This document shows, in pieces, positions 9,977 through 17,932 of a DNA stretch of 64,000 nucleotides. A program made the position numbers and the translations under genes. The notes beneath the pieces are model-generated. The model was not told the DNA's origin. It worked only from the letters and a program-made list of their open reading frames with translations, and did not search any database. Numbering within the stretch: position 1 is the first letter of the stretch; every line of letters starts with the position of its first letter. Origin of the DNA: Streptomyces pseudovenezuelae (GTDB lineage: Bacteria; Actinomycetota; Actinomycetes; Streptomycetales; Streptomycetaceae); assembly GCF_029892565.1 (NCBI RefSeq), contig NZ_JARXVH010000003.1, forward strand, positions 744,001 to 808,000. Reading direction: 5' to 3'.

Positions 9977-10920
9977 GCCGCCACCTCTTCCTTTTCCTTC
10001 TCGCGCGCGATCCCCAGGAACGCCTCCTCCAGCGAGGCCGACCGCACATCGAGGTTTCGCAGCTCGATCCCGGCCCGCTCGGCCCACACCAGCAGCCCGG
10101 TGGCCGCCCGCTGCAGCTCCCTCGTCCGCAGCCGTACGACCCTGCCGTCCACCTCGTGACCGGTCACCCCGAGTTCGCCCAGCGGCGGCAGGTCGCCCAG
10201 GAAGTAGCCGTCCGGCAGTCGGAAGGAGATCCGGGAGGGCTGGGCGGCGGTCACCTCGGCCGGTGTCCCGGTCGCCGCGATGCGCCCCTCGCGCATGATC
10301 GCGAGCCGGTCGGCGAGGTCCTCGGCCTCCTCCAGGTAGTGCGTGGTGAGCAGCACGGTGGTGCCGCCGTCGCGCAGCGCGCGCACCAACTCCCAGGTGT
10401 CGTGGCGCCCTTCGGCGTCCAGGCCGGTCGTCGGCTCGTCCAGGAACAGCACCTCGGGCCTGCCGAGCACCGCGAGCGCGAGGTCGAGGCGGCGCCGTTC
10501 ACCCCCGGACAGCTGCTTCACCCGTACGTCGGCCCGCCGCTCCAGGCCGACCAGTTCCAGCGCCTCCTCCGGCGGCCGGGCCCGGCTCACGCACCCGGCC
10601 CACATGCGGGCGGTCTCGGCGACGGTCAGCTCGGACGGGAAGCCGCCCTCCTGGAGCATCACACCGGTCCAGGGCCGTACGGCGGACCGCTCCTCGTAGG
10701 GGTCGTGCCCGAGCACCCGCACCCGTCCCGACGCCGGCCGGGCGAGCCCCTCCAGCACCTCGACCGTCGACGTCTTGCCGGCGCCGTTGGTCCCGAGCAG
10801 CGCGAAGACCTCGCCCCGGTCCACATGGAAGGAGATCCCGCGTACGGCCTCGAACCCGCCCCCGTAGACACGTCGCAGGTCAGTGACCTCAATCACGTGT
10901 TCGTGTTCGTTGTTGTCCAT
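9973..10920 (-). CDS. ABC transporter ATP-binding protein
   Basis: The 315-residue protein is the ATPase of a drug-export-type ABC system. Walker A is GTNGAGKT (residues 43-50), the Q-loop follows at MLQEGG, the signature is QLSGGERRR (about 136-144), Walker B is VLFLDEPTTGLD (about 157-168) and the switch His is in LLTTHYLEEAE. A C-terminal extension of about 90 residues is typical of DrrA/CcmA-like exporters. It is the first gene of the operon; the upstream region carries inverted TGTCAT/ATGACA half-sites. Confidence 0.95.
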   Translation of the reverse strand: MDNNEHEHVIEVTDLRRVYGGGFEAVRGISFHVDRGEVFALLGTNGAGKTSTVEVLEGLARPASGRVRVLGHDPYEERSAVRPWTGVMLQEGGFPSELTVAETARMWAGCVSRARPPEEALELVGLERRADVRVKQLSGGERRRLDLALAVLGRPEVLFLDEPTTGLDAEGRHDTWELVRALRDGGTTVLLTTHYLEEAEDLADRLAIMREGRIAATGTPAEVTAAQPSRISFRLPDGYFLGDLPPLGELGVTGHEVDGRVVRLRTRELQRAATGLLVWAERAGIELRNLDVRSASLEEAFLGIAREKEKEEVAA

Positions 10921-10963
10921 GCCTCCAGCGTCCCGGCGATCTGGACCCGGGAGCAGTGCACGC

Positions 10964-10990
10964 TGTCATCGCCGCGCATGACAAATGTCA
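10964..10990. promoter_or_regulatory. Candidate response-regulator operator before the ABC/two-component operon
   Basis: TGTCAT (10964-10969) and ATGACA (10978-10983) form an inverted repeat with an 8-bp spacer, and a further TGTCA (10986-10990) makes a second palindrome TGACA-AA-TGTCA. The site is about 45-60 bp upstream of the ATPase start, where a NarL-type autoregulator would be expected to bind. This is inferred from symmetry and position only. Confidence 0.4.
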
Positions 10991-11018
10991 GTACGGCTCC
11001 CGTGCGCACGGCACGACA

Positions 11019-11045
11019 AAGGCCCCGGTCGATGACCGGGGCCTT
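11019..11045. terminator. Terminator after tRNA-Gly copy 2
   Basis: AAGGCCCCGGTC and GACCGGGGCCTT form a 12-bp stem with a GAT loop, directly downstream of the minus-strand tRNA at 11055-11127. It plays the same role as the hairpin beside copy 1. Confidence 0.8.
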
Positions 11046-11054
11046 CGTGAAGTG

Positions 11055-11127
11055 AGCGGACGACCAGGTTCGAACTGGCGACCTCAACCTTGGCAAGGTT
11101 GCGCTCTACCAACTGAGCTACGTCCGC
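11055..11127 (-). tRNA. tRNA-Gly(GCC), copy 2
   Basis: This is a 73-nt cloverleaf identical to the gene at 7181-7253, with identity continuing about five bases into the 5' flank (actgc). Anticodon GCC sits in loop TTGCCAA. The two copies are direct repeats flanking the ABC/two-component operon. Confidence 0.97.
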
Positions 11128-11207
11128 ACTGCCTCCGACCGGCTCCCACCGATCGGCGCGGGCATCAGCCTACCCGATCCACCGGAGTGGACCGGACGGC
11201 GATGCAG

Positions 11208-11279
11208 AGCGGGTGACAGGAATTGCACACTGCGCCTTCCCCCTGGAAGGGGGATGTTCTGCTACTGAACTACACCCGC
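11208..11279 (-). tRNA. tRNA-Gly(UCC)
   Basis: The 72-nt minus-strand cloverleaf has acceptor GCGGGTG/CACCCGC and a C-rich anticodon stem (TCCCC/GGGGA) closing loop CTTCCAG, so the anticodon is UCC and reads GGA/GGG. The T loop is TGCAATT rather than the standard TTCGAAN form. It lies about 80 bases upstream of tRNA-Gly(GCC) copy 2 in the same orientation, so the two are probably co-transcribed. Confidence 0.9.
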
Positions 11280-11406
11280 ATGTACTCCGTGGGTCTGACC
11301 TGTCGGCCTCGCCCCTCGGCGTGCTCCGAACTCTAGCTGACCATCAGGGGTGCAGCGCAAGTCGGTTCTCCCGAGGGGCGGATGACCCGTCGTCGGGCGC
11401 GGCGGC

Positions 11407-11724
11407 TCACTGTGCCGCGCTGAACGCCTCGTAGACCTTCTTGGGGATCCGGCCGCGGGCGGGCACGTCCATTTTGTTCGCCTGCGCCCAGGCGCGGACG
11501 GCCGCCGGGTCGGGAGCCACCTCCGTCTGCCGGTACGCCTTGCCCGACTTCGAGCGCTTGCGGCCGGCGTCCACGTAGGGCGCGAGCGCCTTACGCAGTT
11601 TCTTGGCATTGGATTCATTCAGGTCGATCTCGTACGACTTGCCATCCAGTCCGAAGGCGATCGTTTCCGCCGCTTCCGAGCCGTCGATGTCGTCAAAGAG
11701 AGTGACCACGACCTTCTGCGCCAC
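11407..11724 (-). CDS. lsrL: Lsr2-family nucleoid-associated protein (LsrL-type)
   Basis: The 105-residue protein has the Lsr2 N-terminal oligomerization domain (MAQKVVVTLFDDIDG, residues 1-15, continuing to about 60) and the C-terminal DNA-binding domain with the Arg-Gly-Arg hook (residues 90-92, PARGRIPKKVYEAF). Lsr2 proteins bind AT-rich DNA by minor-groove insertion and silence foreign genes. Streptomyces carry two; the copy next to purSQL is, from memory, the minor paralogue LsrL. GTG 11724 is chosen because the family starts MAQKVVVT and AAGGGA precedes it. The upstream region (11725-12015) is distinctly AT-richer than the neighbourhood. Confidence 0.95.
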   Translation of the reverse strand: MAQKVVVTLFDDIDGSEAAETIAFGLDGKSYEIDLNESNAKKLRKALAPYVDAGRKRSKSGKAYRQTEVAPDPAAVRAWAQANKMDVPARGRIPKKVYEAFSAAQ

Positions 11725-12015
11725 GAATATCGGTCCCTTCGTGCGGCACGTTGCCAATTCATTTGTACAGTGCTCAGCAATGCAATGTGAAGCTTGACTA
11801 AATCCTCCCGCGCGTCCTGAGCGCAATAGGTATCGGGTGTCGATCTGGGATCTTTCCTGGATCTTTTCGTGAACGGGCGTCGGCGCGCCGGGCCGTGACG
11901 GCCATCACGTAGCTTCCTCCAACGCTACCCGCGTAGAAATTTTGTGCGGGTAGTCTGAAGCCACCTGTCGAAGACCCGCAGGAACCTGCTCAGCACCACA
12001 ACACCGGGAGTGCCA

Positions 12016-12279
12016 GTGGCACGCGTCGTAGTCGACGTCATGCTCAAGCCGGAGATCCTCGACCCCCAGGGCCAGGCGGTCCAGCGTGCCCTGCCGCGCC
12101 TGGGTTTCGAAGACATCTCCGATGTACGTCAGGGAAAGCGATTCGAACTGGAAGTTGACGGACCGGTCGACGAGGCCGTGCTCGCCCGCATCCATGATCT
12201 TGCGGAATCCTTCCTCGCCAACACGGTGATCGAGGACTTCACGGTCAAGGTGGAAGAAGTGGCGGAGGCCGCGAAGTGA
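12016..12279 (+). CDS. purS: Phosphoribosylformylglycinamidine synthase subunit PurS
   Basis: The 87-residue subunit [20 protein letters not shown]... is the small scaffold of the three-part FGAM synthase (PurS-PurQ-PurL). It mediates contact between the glutaminase and the synthetase. The length matches the family. GTG 12016 is preferred over the GTG two codons earlier because GGGAG lies at good spacing and homologues begin at the first beta-strand. Its stop overlaps the purQ start as GTGA. Confidence 0.95.
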   Translation: MARVVVDVMLKPEILDPQGQAVQRALPRLGFEDISDVRQGKRFELEVDGPVDEAVLARIHDLAESFLANTVIEDFTVKVEEVAEAAK

Positions 12280-12956
12280 CCGCTCGTATTGGCGTCGTCA
12301 CATTCCCGGGAAGTCTCGACGACCGTGACACCCAGCGCGCGATCCGTCTCGCGGGTGCCGAACCGGTCGCTCTCTGGCACAAGGACAAGGACCTCCACCA
12401 GGTCGACGCGGTTGTCCTTCCCGGCGGTTTCTCCTACGGCGACTATCTGCGCGCCGGAGCCATCTCCCGGTTCTCGCCGGTGATGGAGACGGTCATCGAG
12501 CAGGCGAAGTCGGGACTCCCGGTCCTCGGCATCTGCAACGGCTTCCAGATCCTCACCGAGGCCCACCTCCTCCCGGGTGCGATGCTCGGCAACAACCACC
12601 TCCACTTCATCTGCCGCGACCAGAAGCTGCGGGTGGAGAACGCGGGCACGGCCTGGACCAGCGACTACGCGTCCGGCCAGGAGATCCACATCCCGCTGAA
12701 GAACATGGACGGCCGGTACGTCGCCGACGAGCGCACGCTGGACGAGCTGGAGGCCGAGGGTCGGGTCGTCTTCCGCTACGTCGACTTCAACCCCAACGGC
12801 TCCCTCCGTGACATCGCCGGCATCACCAACGCGGCCGGGAACGTCGTAGGCCTCATGCCGCACCCGGAGCACGCCGTCGAGCCGCTCATCGGCTCCGGCC
12901 GCACCGACGGCCTCCCCTTCTTCACCTCGATCCTCAAGAAGCTGGTCAACGCATGA
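12276..12956 (+). CDS. purQ: Phosphoribosylformylglycinamidine synthase subunit PurQ (glutaminase)
   Basis: The 226-residue class I glutamine amidotransferase releases ammonia from glutamine for PurL. The catalytic Cys lies in [12 protein letters not shown] (about residue 88), the oxyanion segment is [12 protein letters not shown], and the His/Glu pair is in [12 protein letters not shown] (about 201-206). It starts at GTG 12276 inside the purS stop (GTGA) and ends inside the purL start (ATGA), so the three subunits are translationally coupled, fitting the stoichiometric complex. Confidence 0.97.
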   Translation: MTARIGVVTFPGSLDDRDTQRAIRLAGAEPVALWHKDKDLHQVDAVVLPGGFSYGDYLRAGAISRFSPVMETVIEQAKSGLPVLGICNGFQILTEAHLLPGAMLGNNHLHFICRDQKLRVENAGTAWTSDYASGQEIHIPLKNMDGRYVADERTLDELEAEGRVVFRYVDFNPNGSLRDIAGITNAAGNVVGLMPHPEHAVEPLIGSGRTDGLPFFTSILKKLVNA

Positions 12957-15211
12957 GCAGGACGCCTCTGGACACGGTCGAGCACGCGGCCGAGACCCCC
13001 GACGTCGAGCTGCCCTGGGCCGAACTCGGCCTGAAGAAGGACGAGTACGAGCGCGTGGTCGAGATCCTCGGCCGCCGCCCGACGGGCGCCGAGCTGGCCA
13101 TGTACTCGGTCATGTGGTCCGAGCACTGCAGCTACAAGTCCTCGAAGGTCCACCTCCGCCAGTTCGGCGAGAAGGCCCCGCAGTCCGACGCCCTGCTCGT
13201 GGGCATTGGCGAGAACGCGGGTGTCGTCGACGTCGGCCAGGGCTACGCGGTCACCTTCAAGGTCGAGTCGCACAACCACCCCTCGTACGTGGAGCCCTAC
13301 CAGGGCGCGGCCACGGGCGTCGGCGGCATCGTGCGCGACATCATCGCGATGGGCGCGCGGCCGGTGGCGGTCGTGGACCCGCTGCGCTTCGGTGCGGCGG
13401 ACCACCCGGACACCAAGCGCGTGCTGCCGGGTGTCGTCGCCGGCATCGGCGGCTACGGCAACTGCCTCGGTCTGCCGAACATCGGCGGCGAGGTCGTCTT
13501 CGACGCCTGCTACCAGGGCAACCCGCTCGTCAACGCCGGTGCCATCGGCGTGATGCGCCACGAGGACATCCACCTCGCGAAGGCGTCCGGCGCGGGCAAC
13601 AAGGTCATCCTGTACGGGGCCCGCACGGGCGGCGACGGCATCGGCGGCGCCTCGATCCTGGCCTCGGAGACCTTCGACGACGCCAAGCCGTCGAAGCGCC
13701 CCGCCGTCCAGGTCGGCGACCCCTTCCAGGAGAAGCTCCTCATCGAGTGCACCCTGGAGGCCTTCAAGGAGAAGCTGGTCGTCGGCATCCAGGACCTGGG
13801 TGCGGCCGGACTCTCCTGCGCCACAAGCGAGTTGGCGTCCAACGGCTCCGGCGGCATGACGGTCACGCTCGACGACGTACCCCTCCGCGACTCGACTCTG
13901 TCTCCCGAGGAAATCCTCATGAGCGAGTCGCAGGAGCGCATGTGCGCGGTCGTCGAGCCGGCCAAGGTCGAGCGCTTCCTGGAGATCTGCGAGAAGTGGG
14001 ACGTCATCGCCACGGTCATCGGTGAGGTGACCGACGGCGACCGCCTGGAGATCTTCTGGCACGGCGGCAAGATCGTGGACGTCGACCCGCGCACGGTCGC
14101 GCACGACGGCCCGGTCTACGAGCGCCCGTACGCCCGCCCGTCCTGGCAGGACGCGCTCCAGGCGGACGACGCCAACAAGCTTGTGCGGCCCGGGACTTCT
14201 GAGGAACTGAAGTCCCAGGTCCTGGCGCTGGTGTCGTCCCCGAACCAGGCGTCCAAGAAGTGGATCACCTCGCAGTACGACCACTTCGTGCAGGGCAACA
14301 CGGTGCTGGCGCAGCCCGAGGACTCGGGCATGATCCGCATCGACGAGGAGACCGGGCTCGGGGTCGCCATCGCGACGGACGGCAACGGGCGGTACGCGAA
14401 GCTGGACCCGTACGCGGGTGCGCAGTTGGCGCTGTCCGAGGCGTACCGGAACGTGGCGACGACGGGCGCGAAGCCCCTCGCCGTCTCCGACTGCCTGAAC
14501 TTCGGTTCGCCCGAGGACCCGGCGGTGATGTGGCAGTTCGCGGAGGCGATCCGTGGACTGGCCGACGCCTGCCAGCAGTTGGGCACGCCGGTGACGGGCG
14601 GCAACGTCTCCCTCTACAACCAGACGGGCGAGGTCGCCATTCACCCGACCCCGGTGGTCGCGGTGTTGGGCGTCATCGACGACGTGGCGCGCCGCACGCC
14701 GGTCGCCTTCCAGGAAGAGGGCCAGCTCCTCTACCTGCTCGGTGACACGCGCGAGGAGTTCGGGGGCTCGGCCTGGTCGCAGGTCGTCCACGACCACCTC
14801 GGTGGACTGCCTCCGAAGGTCGACCTGGAGCGGGAGCGGCTGCTGGCCGAGATCCTGATCTCCGCGTCCCGCGACGGCATGATCGACTCCGCGCACGACC
14901 TGTCCGACGGCGGTCTGATCCAGGCGGTCGTGGAGTCGGCGCTGCTGGGGGAGAAGGGCGCGCGTCTGATCGTGCCCGACGGCCTCGACGCGTTCACGTT
15001 CCTGTTCTCGGAGTCGGCGGGGCGCGCGGTCGTCGCGATCCCGCGCTCGGAGGAACTGCGCTTCAACGACATGTGCGGGGCGCGGGGTCTGCCGGTCACG
15101 CGTATCGGTGTCGTGGACGGCGAATCGGTAGACATCCAGGGCGAGTTCGCGCTGTCCCTGGAGGAGCTGCGCGAGGCGCACGAGGGGACGATCCCGGCGC
15201 TGCTGGCTTAG
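12953..15211 (+). CDS. purL: Phosphoribosylformylglycinamidine synthase subunit PurL
   Basis: The 752-residue small-type PurL uses ATP and PurQ-derived ammonia to convert FGAR to FGAM, step 4 of purine synthesis. Two AIRS-type halves are visible: the first with [12 protein letters not shown] (about 54-65), VESHNHPS and [12 protein letters not shown]; the second with [13 protein letters not shown] and [13 protein letters not shown]. It lacks the long fused glutaminase of the E. coli enzyme, as expected when purS and purQ are separate. ATG 12953 overlaps the purQ stop. A 20-bp-arm palindrome lies 37 bp after the stop. Confidence 0.98.
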   Translation: MSRTPLDTVEHAAETPDVELPWAELGLKKDEYERVVEILGRRPTGAELAMYSVMWSEHCSYKSSKVHLRQFGEKAPQSDALLVGIGENAGVVDVGQGYAVTFKVESHNHPSYVEPYQGAATGVGGIVRDIIAMGARPVAVVDPLRFGAADHPDTKRVLPGVVAGIGGYGNCLGLPNIGGEVVFDACYQGNPLVNAGAIGVMRHEDIHLAKASGAGNKVILYGARTGGDGIGGASILASETFDDAKPSKRPAVQVGDPFQEKLLIECTLEAFKEKLVVGIQDLGAAGLSCATSELASNGSGGMTVTLDDVPLRDSTLSPEEILMSESQERMCAVVEPAKVERFLEICEKWDVIATVIGEVTDGDRLEIFWHGGKIVDVDPRTVAHDGPVYERPYARPSWQDALQADDANKLVRPGTSEELKSQVLALVSSPNQASKKWITSQYDHFVQGNTVLAQPEDSGMIRIDEETGLGVAIATDGNGRYAKLDPYAGAQLALSEAYRNVATTGAKPLAVSDCLNFGSPEDPAVMWQFAEAIRGLADACQQLGTPVTGGNVSLYNQTGEVAIHPTPVVAVLGVIDDVARRTPVAFQEEGQLLYLLGDTREEFGGSAWSQVVHDHLGGLPPKVDLERERLLAEILISASRDGMIDSAHDLSDGGLIQAVVESALLGEKGARLIVPDGLDAFTFLFSESAGRAVVAIPRSEELRFNDMCGARGLPVTRIGVVDGESVDIQGEFALSLEELREAHEGTIPALLA

Positions 15212-15248
15212 CGCCTGGTTGGTGCCGGTAGTACTCGGCGGGATGACG

Positions 15249-15294
15249 AAGGCGTTCGTGGAACGGTCACCGTGACCGTTCCACGAACGCCTTT
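15249..15294. terminator. Large bidirectional terminator between purL and monooxygenase
   Basis: Arms 15251-15270 and 15272-15291 are perfectly complementary (20 bp, starting GGCGTTCGTGGAACGG). The pairing extends through AA on the left and TT on the right, with a T-tract after it. It sits between the stops of two convergent genes. Confidence 0.9.
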
Positions 15295-15296
15295 TG

Positions 15297-16430
15297 TCAT
15301 GCGGTCTGTTCATCCGGGGTGAAGAAGCCGATCAGGTCCTGGCCGATGGCGTCGTTGGTGGCCACGGCCGCGGTGGCGGCTGCGGCGCTACGGGGGAACA
15401 GTGCTGCCTCGTACGCGGTGAGCGCGGCCTCGATGTCGTCGGGGTGTGCGGCGACGGCCTGGCCGAGTTCCGCGCCGTCCTGCATGGCCAGGTTGGCGCC
15501 TTCGCCGTCCGGCGGCGAGAGATGGGCAGCGTCGCCGACCAGGGTCGCCCCCGGCACCCGGTCCCAACGGTGCCCGATCGGCAGCGAGTTGAGAGGGCGC
15601 ACCATCGGAGCGGTGTCGCTGTCGGTGATCAGAGCGGTGATCTCGGGGGCCCAGCCCTCGAACTCCGCGGCGATCCGCGCGGTGGCCGCGGCGGCGTCGG
15701 TGAAGTCGATGCCGTCGAACCAGTCCAGCGGCTTGGCCAGCGTCATATAGGCGTGCAGCGTTTCGCCGCTCTCCCGGTGCGCCCCGATCCACTTCCCGCT
15801 CGCTCCGGAGTCCGATGCGAGCACGAACAGCGAGCCGCTGCCGACCGTCTTCGCGGAGGTCGGATGCCGGGTCTCGCTGTCGTACAGATAGGTCTCGACG
15901 AACGACCGGCCGAAATACTCGGGAGTGGCGTCGGACAGCAGCGGCCGCACCCGCGACCAGGCGCCGTCCGCGCCGACGAGCAGGTTCGTGACGACGATGC
16001 CGCCGTCGGCGAAGGTGACTTCGTGGCGGCCGTCGTCGAGGGTGCGGGTGCCGCTGACCTTGTGTCCCCACCGGACGGTGCCGGCCGGGAGCGAGTCGAG
16101 CAGGATCTGCCGCAACTCACCGCGCTGCACCTCGGGACGGCTTCCTGTGCCGTCGTCGGGCTCGTCCATCAGGACGGTCCCGTCCCGGTCGAGGACGCGG
16201 GTCGCCTGCCGGCCCTCCAGGATGATGGCGCGGAACTCGTCCATCAAGTCGGCTGCCTGTAGGGCGAGTTGGCCGTTGTAGTCGTGGATGTCGAGCATCC
16301 CGCCCTGCAGACGGGCCATGGGTGAGGGCTCCGCCTCGTAGACCGTGGCCGGGATGCCGTTCACATGCAGGACGCGAGCGAGGGTCAGTCCGCCGAGTCC
16401 GGCGCCGATGATCGTGACGTGAGTGGTCAT
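15297..16430 (-). CDS. FAD-dependent monooxygenase (TetX/PHBH-like)
   Basis: The 377-residue protein is a class A flavoprotein hydroxylase. It has the N-terminal dinucleotide motif GAGLGG (9-14), an Arg-containing RGELRQILL segment, the DG-type VGADGAWSRVRPLL motif, and the FAD ribityl motif GDAAHLSPPDGEGANLAMQDG. The last motif is close to that of the tetracycline-inactivating TetX group, so the substrate may be a polyketide-like xenobiotic; this is inference. ATG 16430 follows AAGGAGTCATC. It diverges from an O-methyltransferase gene, and the gap contains a 25-bp-period direct repeat. Confidence 0.9.
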   Translation of the reverse strand: MTTHVTIIGAGLGGLTLARVLHVNGIPATVYEAEPSPMARLQGGMLDIHDYNGQLALQAADLMDEFRAIILEGRQATRVLDRDGTVLMDEPDDGTGSRPEVQRGELRQILLDSLPAGTVRWGHKVSGTRTLDDGRHEVTFADGGIVVTNLLVGADGAWSRVRPLLSDATPEYFGRSFVETYLYDSETRHPTSAKTVGSGSLFVLASDSGASGKWIGAHRESGETLHAYMTLAKPLDWFDGIDFTDAAAATARIAAEFEGWAPEITALITDSDTAPMVRPLNSLPIGHRWDRVPGATLVGDAAHLSPPDGEGANLAMQDGAELGQAVAAHPDDIEAALTAYEAALFPRSAAAATAAVATNDAIGQDLIGFFTPDEQTA

Positions 16431-16443
16431 GATGACTCCTTGA

Positions 16444-16491
16444 GTGTCGAGCGCGTGGTGCATGCCGCGTGTCGAGCGCGTGGTGCATGCC
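16444..16491. repeat. Two 23-bp direct repeats in a divergent promoter gap
   Basis: gtgtcgagcgcgtggtgcat plus gcc occurs at 16444-16466 and again at 16469-16491, a period of 25 bp. The repeats start 13 bp upstream of the monooxygenase start and face the O-methyltransferase on the other side. They could be regulator sites or a recent small duplication. Confidence 0.6.
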
Positions 16492-16634
16492 GGGGGCCTG
16501 CCGGAATGGCACCCGGCGGGTACTCCGGAACGGTTCCAGTGCCGGCCGACAGTTCGCCGACGCGGGACCGACACGGCCGACAGACGACCGACATCGCTGT
16601 TGCGCGGGAAACGCGGCGCTTGCACCATCCGTGG

Positions 16635-17210
16635 ATGGACGACACCCCGATCACCTCCCCAACCGCGCTTCCGTCACTGCGTGTTGCGGCCGGCGAGGCG
16701 GGCTTCACCAGGTCCTGCGACGAGCGGACCGGCAGTCTGCTGGCCGTACTCGCGGCGGCTCGGCCGGCCGGCCGCGTTCTCGAACTCGGCACCGGCGTCG
16801 GCGAAGGCACCGCCTGGCTCCTGAGCGGGATGGACGGAGCCGCGCGGCTGATCACCGTCGAACTCGACGCCGCCGTCCAGGCGATCGCCCGCGAGGAGTT
16901 GGGGTCCGACCGGAGGGCGATCTTCGTGACGGCGGACGCCGGGCAGTGGCTGGAGGAGTACGACGGTGAGCCCTTCGACCTGGTCTTCGCGGACACCTGG
17001 CCCGGCAAATTCACCCACCTGGAACGGGCCCTGGAACTCGTGGCCCCTGGAGGGACCTACCTGATCGACGACCTGCTCCCACAGCCGGACTGGCCGGAGA
17101 CCCACGTGGCCGCCGTGAAACGCCTGTTGGCCGAACTGGAGGGACGTCCAGATTTCCGGTCCGTGCGCCTGGCGTGGTCAAGCGGCCTGCTCATGGCGGT
17201 GCGGGGGTGA
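16635..17210 (+). CDS. O-methyltransferase-like SAM-dependent methyltransferase
   Basis: The 191-residue protein has a Rossmann-type SAM site: motif I VLELGTGVGEGTAWLL (about 48-63), an acidic strand end LITVELD (about 75-81) and FDLVFADTWPGKF (about 113-125), followed by GGTYLIDDLLPQ. The layout is that of the catechol/caffeoyl-CoA O-methyltransferase class, shorter than usual at the N-terminus. The substrate is unknown. ATG 16635 has no clear ribosome-binding site, so the start is tentative or the mRNA has a short leader. It diverges from the FAD monooxygenase; its 3' end overlaps a convergent small gene by 20 bp. Confidence 0.8.
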   Translation: MDDTPITSPTALPSLRVAAGEAGFTRSCDERTGSLLAVLAAARPAGRVLELGTGVGEGTAWLLSGMDGAARLITVELDAAVQAIAREELGSDRRAIFVTADAGQWLEEYDGEPFDLVFADTWPGKFTHLERALELVAPGGTYLIDDLLPQPDWPETHVAAVKRLLAELEGRPDFRSVRLAWSSGLLMAVRG

Positions 17211-17454
17211 CGCGCAGGGGGCCGGTGGCGTAGGGGAGGGGTGGGAGGTCACAGCGTCCGCAGCAGAAGGTGACGGGGGGCCAGGGGCCGCCGAGACCGG
17301 TGGGCGTGAACGGCCTTGCCGCGACGGGGAGTTCGGGGTCGGCTGGTCGTTCGGCTGAGGGCGCCTGGGGTGGCGGTTCGACGGGCGGCTTGAGCATTGA
17401 GAAGAGGGCGACCAGCGCGAGCAGGGCGGCTACGGAGCTGAGGAAGAGGTTCAC
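17191..17454 (-). CDS. Small membrane-anchored protein, unknown
   Basis: The 87-residue product has an N-terminal hydrophobic helix (MNLFLSSVAALLALVALFSM) followed by a Pro-rich stretch and a short segment with two cysteines (TFCCGRC). I do not recognise a family. Its GTG start at 17454 overlaps the stop of the upstream gene as GTGA, which supports both being real. The 3' end overlaps the convergent methyltransferase. Confidence 0.5.
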   Translation of the reverse strand: MNLFLSSVAALLALVALFSMLKPPVEPPPQAPSAERPADPELPVAARPFTPTGLGGPWPPVTFCCGRCDLPPLPYATGPLRVTPAPP

Positions 17455-17738
17455 TTGCGGACGTCCTCCTGATCCAACTCGGTCTCGGCGACCAGCGCTT
17501 GCCGCTCGGTGTGATCGTCGAGCCGCACCCAGAGAAGGGCGCGCTCTGCATCCACGCCGGCGTATCCGGAGCCGACCTGGACGACGACGCCCTCGAAGGG
17601 TTCGGGGCCTTCCTTACGGGATCCCGGTGGGACGTAGCTGGTGCCTTTGACTCGGTCGCCTACGAGGAAGGGGGCGTCGGTGCGGGGGTGAGCGCGGGGG
17701 TTGTCGCGTGGAGTAGTCACGAGATCACGGTCACGCAC
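17451..17738 (-). CDS. Small hypothetical protein, coupled to membrane protein
   Basis: About 95 residues. The conserved-looking core is FLVGDRVKGTSYVPPG, EPFEGVVVQVGSGYAGVDAERALLWVRLDD and an acidic end; the beta-rich pattern suggests a small SH3-like or KOW-like barrel, but no family is recognised. The start is uncertain (GTG 17738 or GTG 17720). It shares a divergent gap with the XRE regulator, and a perfect palindrome lies in that gap at 17762-17776. The downstream membrane-protein start overlaps its stop. Confidence 0.5.
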   Translation of the reverse strand: MRDRDLVTTPRDNPRAHPRTDAPFLVGDRVKGTSYVPPGSRKEGPEPFEGVVVQVGSGYAGVDAERALLWVRLDDHTERQALVAETELDQEDVRK

Positions 17739-17761
17739 ATTCCAAGGGCGAGGCAATCGAA

Positions 17762-17776
17762 CGTGGAAATTCCACG
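17762..17776. promoter_or_regulatory. Palindrome between small-gene operon and XRE regulator
   Basis: CGTGGAA-A-TTCCACG is a perfect 15-bp palindrome 24 bp upstream of the small-gene start and about 155 bp before the regulator start; GGCA-AA-TGCC (17783-17792) lies next to it. It is a candidate operator for the adjacent XRE protein. Confidence 0.4.
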
Positions 17777-17932
17777 AGAACTGGCAAATGCCGGAAGGTG
17801 GGCATGCGCCTGCGTGCGGTGGGCAGCAAGTGTCAGACTCGGGGCACGGGCAGTGAGGAGCTGGGCACGGGGCGTCAAGTGCCGGGCATCGGCATACTGT
17901 TCGCGGGCATGACCGCGGGAGGGGCGGGCACG

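Noticed and set aside
7181..11127. An integrative element using tRNA-Gly as attachment site
   Set aside because: No integrase, excisionase or transfer gene lies between the repeats, and the operon has ordinary Streptomyces base use. It is kept only as a structural observation.
12776..15313. An 845-codon minus-strand open frame across purL
   Set aside because: It is antisense to purL, whose catalytic motifs are complete on the plus strand.
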